From an uncultured Eubacterium sp. (GTDB taxonomy: Bacteria; Bacillota; Clostridia; Lachnospirales; Lachnospiraceae), in assembly GCA_900547255.1 (NCBI GenBank), contig URGC01000023.1:1-25457 (forward strand): DNA of 25,457 nucleotides, written 5' to 3'. Both the position numbers and the translations under genes were made by a program. Within the stretch, counting starts at the first letter, position 1. The number at the start of each line of letters is the position of its first letter. The notes below the pieces were generated by a model. That model ran no database searches. It had not been told where the DNA came from and saw nothing but the letters and a program-made list of their open reading frames with translations. Shown piece by piece: positions 22,961 to 25,457 of the stretch.

Positions 22961-23584
22961 TTATTCTTCAAACATAAAAGAAAACATATCTTTAAAATAA
23001 GGCAGCTCTGTAATCCAGTCGCAGAATGTATGCCACTCTGCAAGCTTGTGGTTCTTTCTTGAATTATACATGGCAACCGCATTCTCATATGAAAATGTAC
23101 ATGTTCTCATCTGGTTATAGCTTTCTGGAAGAAGCTGTATAATGCTGTACCAGTAATTCTTGTCCTTAGTCTCAACGAACTTCAGCCTGAGCTGCTCAAG
23201 GAATTCTATATTCTTATTCATGAATTCAATAGTCTCTTCATTCATATGGTCAGTGCTGAAATCACCAATTTCAAAAGGCTTGCTGTGAATCTTATGCATT
23301 GTACTTGTAGAATTGGCAGTAGTTCCAACCTTATATGTATCATACTCCTTCCACCAGTACATTGGAGCTGTTATATCTGTGCTTATGAATATCTGTCTTA
23401 TAAACTTTCTGTGGTCGCTGCCAGACCTGCATAATCTCTTTGCAAGGTCGAGGTCATTAGGGCCGAATGTAAATACACCGTCCTTAGTCTCACTGTCCAT
23501 TCTTCCCCAACTGTTAAGTGGATTTCTTGCACCTCTCATAGCATTCTCAAAATTAAAGACTTCTGTTCTTTCTATCTTAATCAT
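22961..23584 (-). CDS. Divergent ThyX-like protein lacking the ThyX signature
   Basis: This 207-residue cytosolic protein aligns by eye with flavin-dependent thymidylate synthase ThyX. LCRSGSDHRKF (51-61) fits the LxxHGHxxPFEH region, ITAPMYWWKEYDTYK (71-85) fits the API..RQW..H stretch, NSTSTMHK (91-98) fits NExSxRY, and LLPESY (151-156) plus SRKNHKLAEW (175-184) fit the LP..LY and R..SHAQWE segments. The RHR of the signature and its catalytic serine are replaced (YKVGTT), while the asparagine and last serine remain. It is therefore probably not a normal thymidylate synthase. The start at 23584 has GAGAGG 6 bases upstream; a longer frame from a TTG at 23617 is rejected. It precedes the RpiR-like gene by 25 bases. 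The role is unknown. Confidence 0.6.
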   Translation of the reverse strand: MIKIERTEVFNFENAMRGARNPLNSWGRMDSETKDGVFTFGPNDLDLAKRLCRSGSDHRKFIRQIFISTDITAPMYWWKEYDTYKVGTTANSTSTMHKIHSKPFEIGDFSTDHMNEETIEFMNKNIEFLEQLRLKFVETKDKNYWYSIIQLLPESYNQMRTCTFSYENAVAMYNSRKNHKLAEWHTFCDWITELPYFKDMFSFMFEE

Positions 23585-23687
23585 ATCAAACCTCTCTTCA
23601 ATATTAATATTGTTCAAACTGCCATCTAATTGAATAGTATAACATACATACCAGTTTCGTGAAATACCCCTATAAAAAATATAGCAA

Positions 23688-23729
23688 AATAACCTGTACC
23701 AATGGCATAAACCATCAGTACAGGTTATT
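23688..23729 (-). terminator. Intrinsic terminator of the decarboxylase operon
   Basis: AATAACCTGTAC and GTACAGGTTATT form a perfect 12-bp stem, and the loop contains a further ATGG/CCAT pairing. It lies 43 bases past the stop of the alpha-subunit gene and on the minus strand is followed by TTGCTATATTTTTTATAG, a broken U tract. It separates this operon from the ThyX-like gene. Confidence 0.8.
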
Positions 23730-23772
23730 AAATTATGTTTTAATATTCTGTTAACATGCCCAGAATCCGCAA

Positions 23773-25191
23773 TTATACTGGATAAGCCTTGTTCTCTGTA
23801 TCAGCAGCCGCCGGGTCAACCTTTGTCTGCTGTGCTTCTCTGTACTTGAAGAACTCTGTTGCAACGGCTGGGAATAATGCATATGAAAGCACATCCTCAT
23901 CCTGCTGTTTGTAACGCTGAACGATTGGGTCATTCTTGAACTTCTCAAGCTGTGGCTCAATCAGGTCAGCAGGACGGCATGTGATAGGCTTCATATCGCC
24001 AATAGCCTTCTTCTGAACTTCTGGATTGAATGGCTTGATTGTCTGACCAAATTCACCAGCGAGAACCTTCTTAGATTCCTTAGTAATCATCTTATAACGC
24101 TCACCCTGTAATACGTTAAGAACAGCCTGAGTACCAACAATCTGTGATGATGGAGTAACAAGAGGTGGTTCACCATAATCCTTACGAACTCTTGGAATCT
24201 CCTCAAGAACTGCCTGATACTTATCCTCTGCTCCAGCTTCCTTAAGCTGTGATACAAGGTTAGAAAGCATACCACCAGGAACCTGGTAAAGTAATGTCTT
24301 AATATTAACACCTAATACCTTAGTATTCATAAGACCTGACTTTAATGCTTCTTCTCTCATTGGCTGGAAGTATGCAGCTATCTCAGCAAGTAAGTTCTGA
24401 TCTAAGCCTGTATCATACTGTGTACCCTTAAATGTCTCAACCATAACCTCTGTAGCTGGCTGTGATGTACCCATAGAGAATGGAGATATAGCTGTATCGA
24501 TTATATCAGCGCCAGCCTCAACAGCCTTAAGGTATGTCATTGATGCAACACCTGATGTATAGTGAGTATGCATCTGGATTGGAAGTGATGAACCAGCCTT
24601 TAATGCCTGTACAAGCTCTGTAGCCTTATATGGAACTAAAAGACCAGCCATATCCTTGATACAGATTGAATCTGCGCCCATATCCTCAATTCTCTTAGCT
24701 GTCTCTTTCCAGTAGTCAAGAGTATATGCATCACCTAATGTATAAGAAAGGGCTATCTGTGCATGTCCTTTCTCCTTCTTTGCAGCCTTAACGGCTGTCT
24801 CAAGATTTCTTAAATCGTTGAAACAGTCAAAGATACGGATAATATCAATACCGTTAGCAATTGACTTCTGAACGAAATACTCAACTACGTCATCTGCGTA
24901 GTGATTGTAACCTAAGATATTCTGACCTCTGAAAAGCATCTGTAACTTAGTATTCTTAAATCCATCTCTTAACTTACGAAGTCTTTCCCATGGATCTTCC
25001 TTCAGGAAACGAAGTGATGCATCAAATGTAGCACCGCCCCAGCACTCTACTGAATGATAACCAACCTTATCCATCTTATCAACGATTGGAAGCATCTGCT
25101 CTGTTGTCATTCTTGTAGCAATAAGTGACTGATGAGCATCTCTTAATACAGTCTCAGTTATCTTCAATGGTTTTTTAACCTGTTCTGCCAT
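23773..25191 (-). CDS. oadA: Oxaloacetate decarboxylase alpha subunit / pyruvate carboxylase subunit B, carboxyltransferase
   Basis: This 472-residue protein has a TIM-barrel carboxyltransferase domain with LRDAHQSL (16-23), ECWGGATFD (49-57), KDMAG (179-183) and QMHTH (206-210). D18, H208 and H210 are the expected metal ligands, and K179 the carboxylated lysine. A conserved carboxylase domain follows (about 290-450). It transfers the carboxyl group of oxaloacetate to biotin, after which the membrane beta subunit decarboxylates carboxybiotin and exports Na+. It ends at VDPAAADTENKAYPV with no biotin-carrier domain, so biotin must be on a separate subunit outside the window. GGAGG lies 8 bases before the ATG at 25191; an upstream TTG extension is rejected. 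It follows the beta subunit gene by 53 bases. Confidence 0.93.
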   Translation of the reverse strand: MAEQVKKPLKITETVLRDAHQSLIATRMTTEQMLPIVDKMDKVGYHSVECWGGATFDASLRFLKEDPWERLRKLRDGFKNTKLQMLFRGQNILGYNHYADDVVEYFVQKSIANGIDIIRIFDCFNDLRNLETAVKAAKKEKGHAQIALSYTLGDAYTLDYWKETAKRIEDMGADSICIKDMAGLLVPYKATELVQALKAGSSLPIQMHTHYTSGVASMTYLKAVEAGADIIDTAISPFSMGTSQPATEVMVETFKGTQYDTGLDQNLLAEIAAYFQPMREEALKSGLMNTKVLGVNIKTLLYQVPGGMLSNLVSQLKEAGAEDKYQAVLEEIPRVRKDYGEPPLVTPSSQIVGTQAVLNVLQGERYKMITKESKKVLAGEFGQTIKPFNPEVQKKAIGDMKPITCRPADLIEPQLEKFKNDPIVQRYKQQDEDVLSYALFPAVATEFFKYREAQQTKVDPAAADTENKAYPV

Positions 25192-25244
25192 TTTAAATTC
25201 CTCCAAATATTAATCAAACTATAAACTCTATACGAGTATTAATC

Positions 25245-25457
25245 CTACATAACACCAAACATAGCCATGAATGTACCAGCAGCAACCGCTGTACCGATAA
25301 CACCAGCAACGTTAGGTCCCATAGCATGCATCAAAAGGAAGTTAGAAGGGTCTGCCTCCTGTCCAACCTTCTGTGAAACTCTGGCTGCCATAGGTACGGC
25401 AGATACACCAGCAGAACCGATAAGTGGATTAATCTTGCCATGTGTAACTGCACACAT
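25245..25457 (-). CDS. oadB: Sodium-pumping decarboxylase beta subunit, C-terminal fragment
   Basis: Only the last 70 residues are in the window; the gene continues past the right edge. The sequence contains NPLIGSAGVSAVPMAARVSQ and DPSNFLLMHAMGPNVAGVIG, which are near-invariant in the beta subunits of oxaloacetate, methylmalonyl-CoA and glutaconyl-CoA decarboxylases. This membrane subunit drives Na+ export by decarboxylating carboxybiotin. The methionine at the edge is internal, not the start. Which decarboxylase is meant is indicated by the adjacent oxaloacetate-type alpha subunit. Confidence 0.92.
   Translation of the reverse strand: MCAVTHGKINPLIGSAGVSAVPMAARVSQKVGQEADPSNFLLMHAMGPNVAGVIGTAVAAGTFMAMFGVM

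Noticed and set aside
25192..25206. Five-residue extension of the alpha subunit from a TTG
   Set aside because: The GGAGG lies inside this extension and directs initiation to the ATG at 25191.

Overview
The window looks like a chromosomal core segment from an anaerobic member of the Lachnospiraceae (Clostridia). The evidence is the low GC content, strong GGAGG ribosome binding sites, heavy use of ATA isoleucine codons, a complete Rnf complex, a sodium-pumping decarboxylase, a ruvA-ruvB-zapA-U32-ftsW cluster, and a cmk-ispH-S1 cluster. Lachnospira or Eubacterium eligens-type organisms are my best guess; the species is not established. I see no tRNA, rRNA, CRISPR array, insertion sequence or phage structural gene.

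Layout, left to right. (1) 1-7296, minus strand: a DUF815 ATPase, RuvA, RuvB, ZapA, a U32 peptidase-family protein and an FtsW/RodA/SpoVE protein cut by the left edge, so DNA repair runs into cell division and wall synthesis. (2) 7297-8869: back-to-back divergent promoters and a single plus-strand membrane glycosyltransferase with its own leader hairpin and terminator. (3) 8915-14963, minus strand: rnfCDGEAB, encoding the ferredoxin:NAD+ oxidoreductase that pumps Na+ or H+. It is followed past a structured inverted repeat by a NusG-domain-II protein and a Gx-transporter protein, which resemble the EetA/EetB accessory pair of flavin-based extracellular electron transfer loci. (4) 15122-17955: a plus-strand RNase H-like nuclease, a minus-strand CheR methyltransferase whose stop codon overlaps that of the nuclease, and a plus-strand YlmH-like S4 RNA-binding protein. 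(5) 18021-23584, minus strand: a degenerate ThyX-like protein, an RpiR/MurR-type regulator, a BaiN-like flavoprotein, cytidylate kinase, IspH and a four-domain S1 protein, ending in a strong terminator. (6) 23688-25457, minus strand: the end of a sodium-pumping decarboxylase operon, with the carboxyltransferase alpha subunit and the C-terminus of the membrane beta subunit.

Two of the units concern ion-gradient energetics: Rnf couples reduced ferredoxin to a gradient, and the decarboxylase couples oxaloacetate-type decarboxylation to Na+ export. Most of the rest is housekeeping. I do not see a clear new defence or mobile system. The least explained elements are the ThyX-like protein that has lost the ThyX signature, the Eet-like pair attached to Rnf, the folded inverted repeat between them, the regulatory region at 7345-7534, and the uncharacterised C-terminal half of the nuclease. 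Several start codons are moved inward here because the ribosome binding site clearly points to an internal start.
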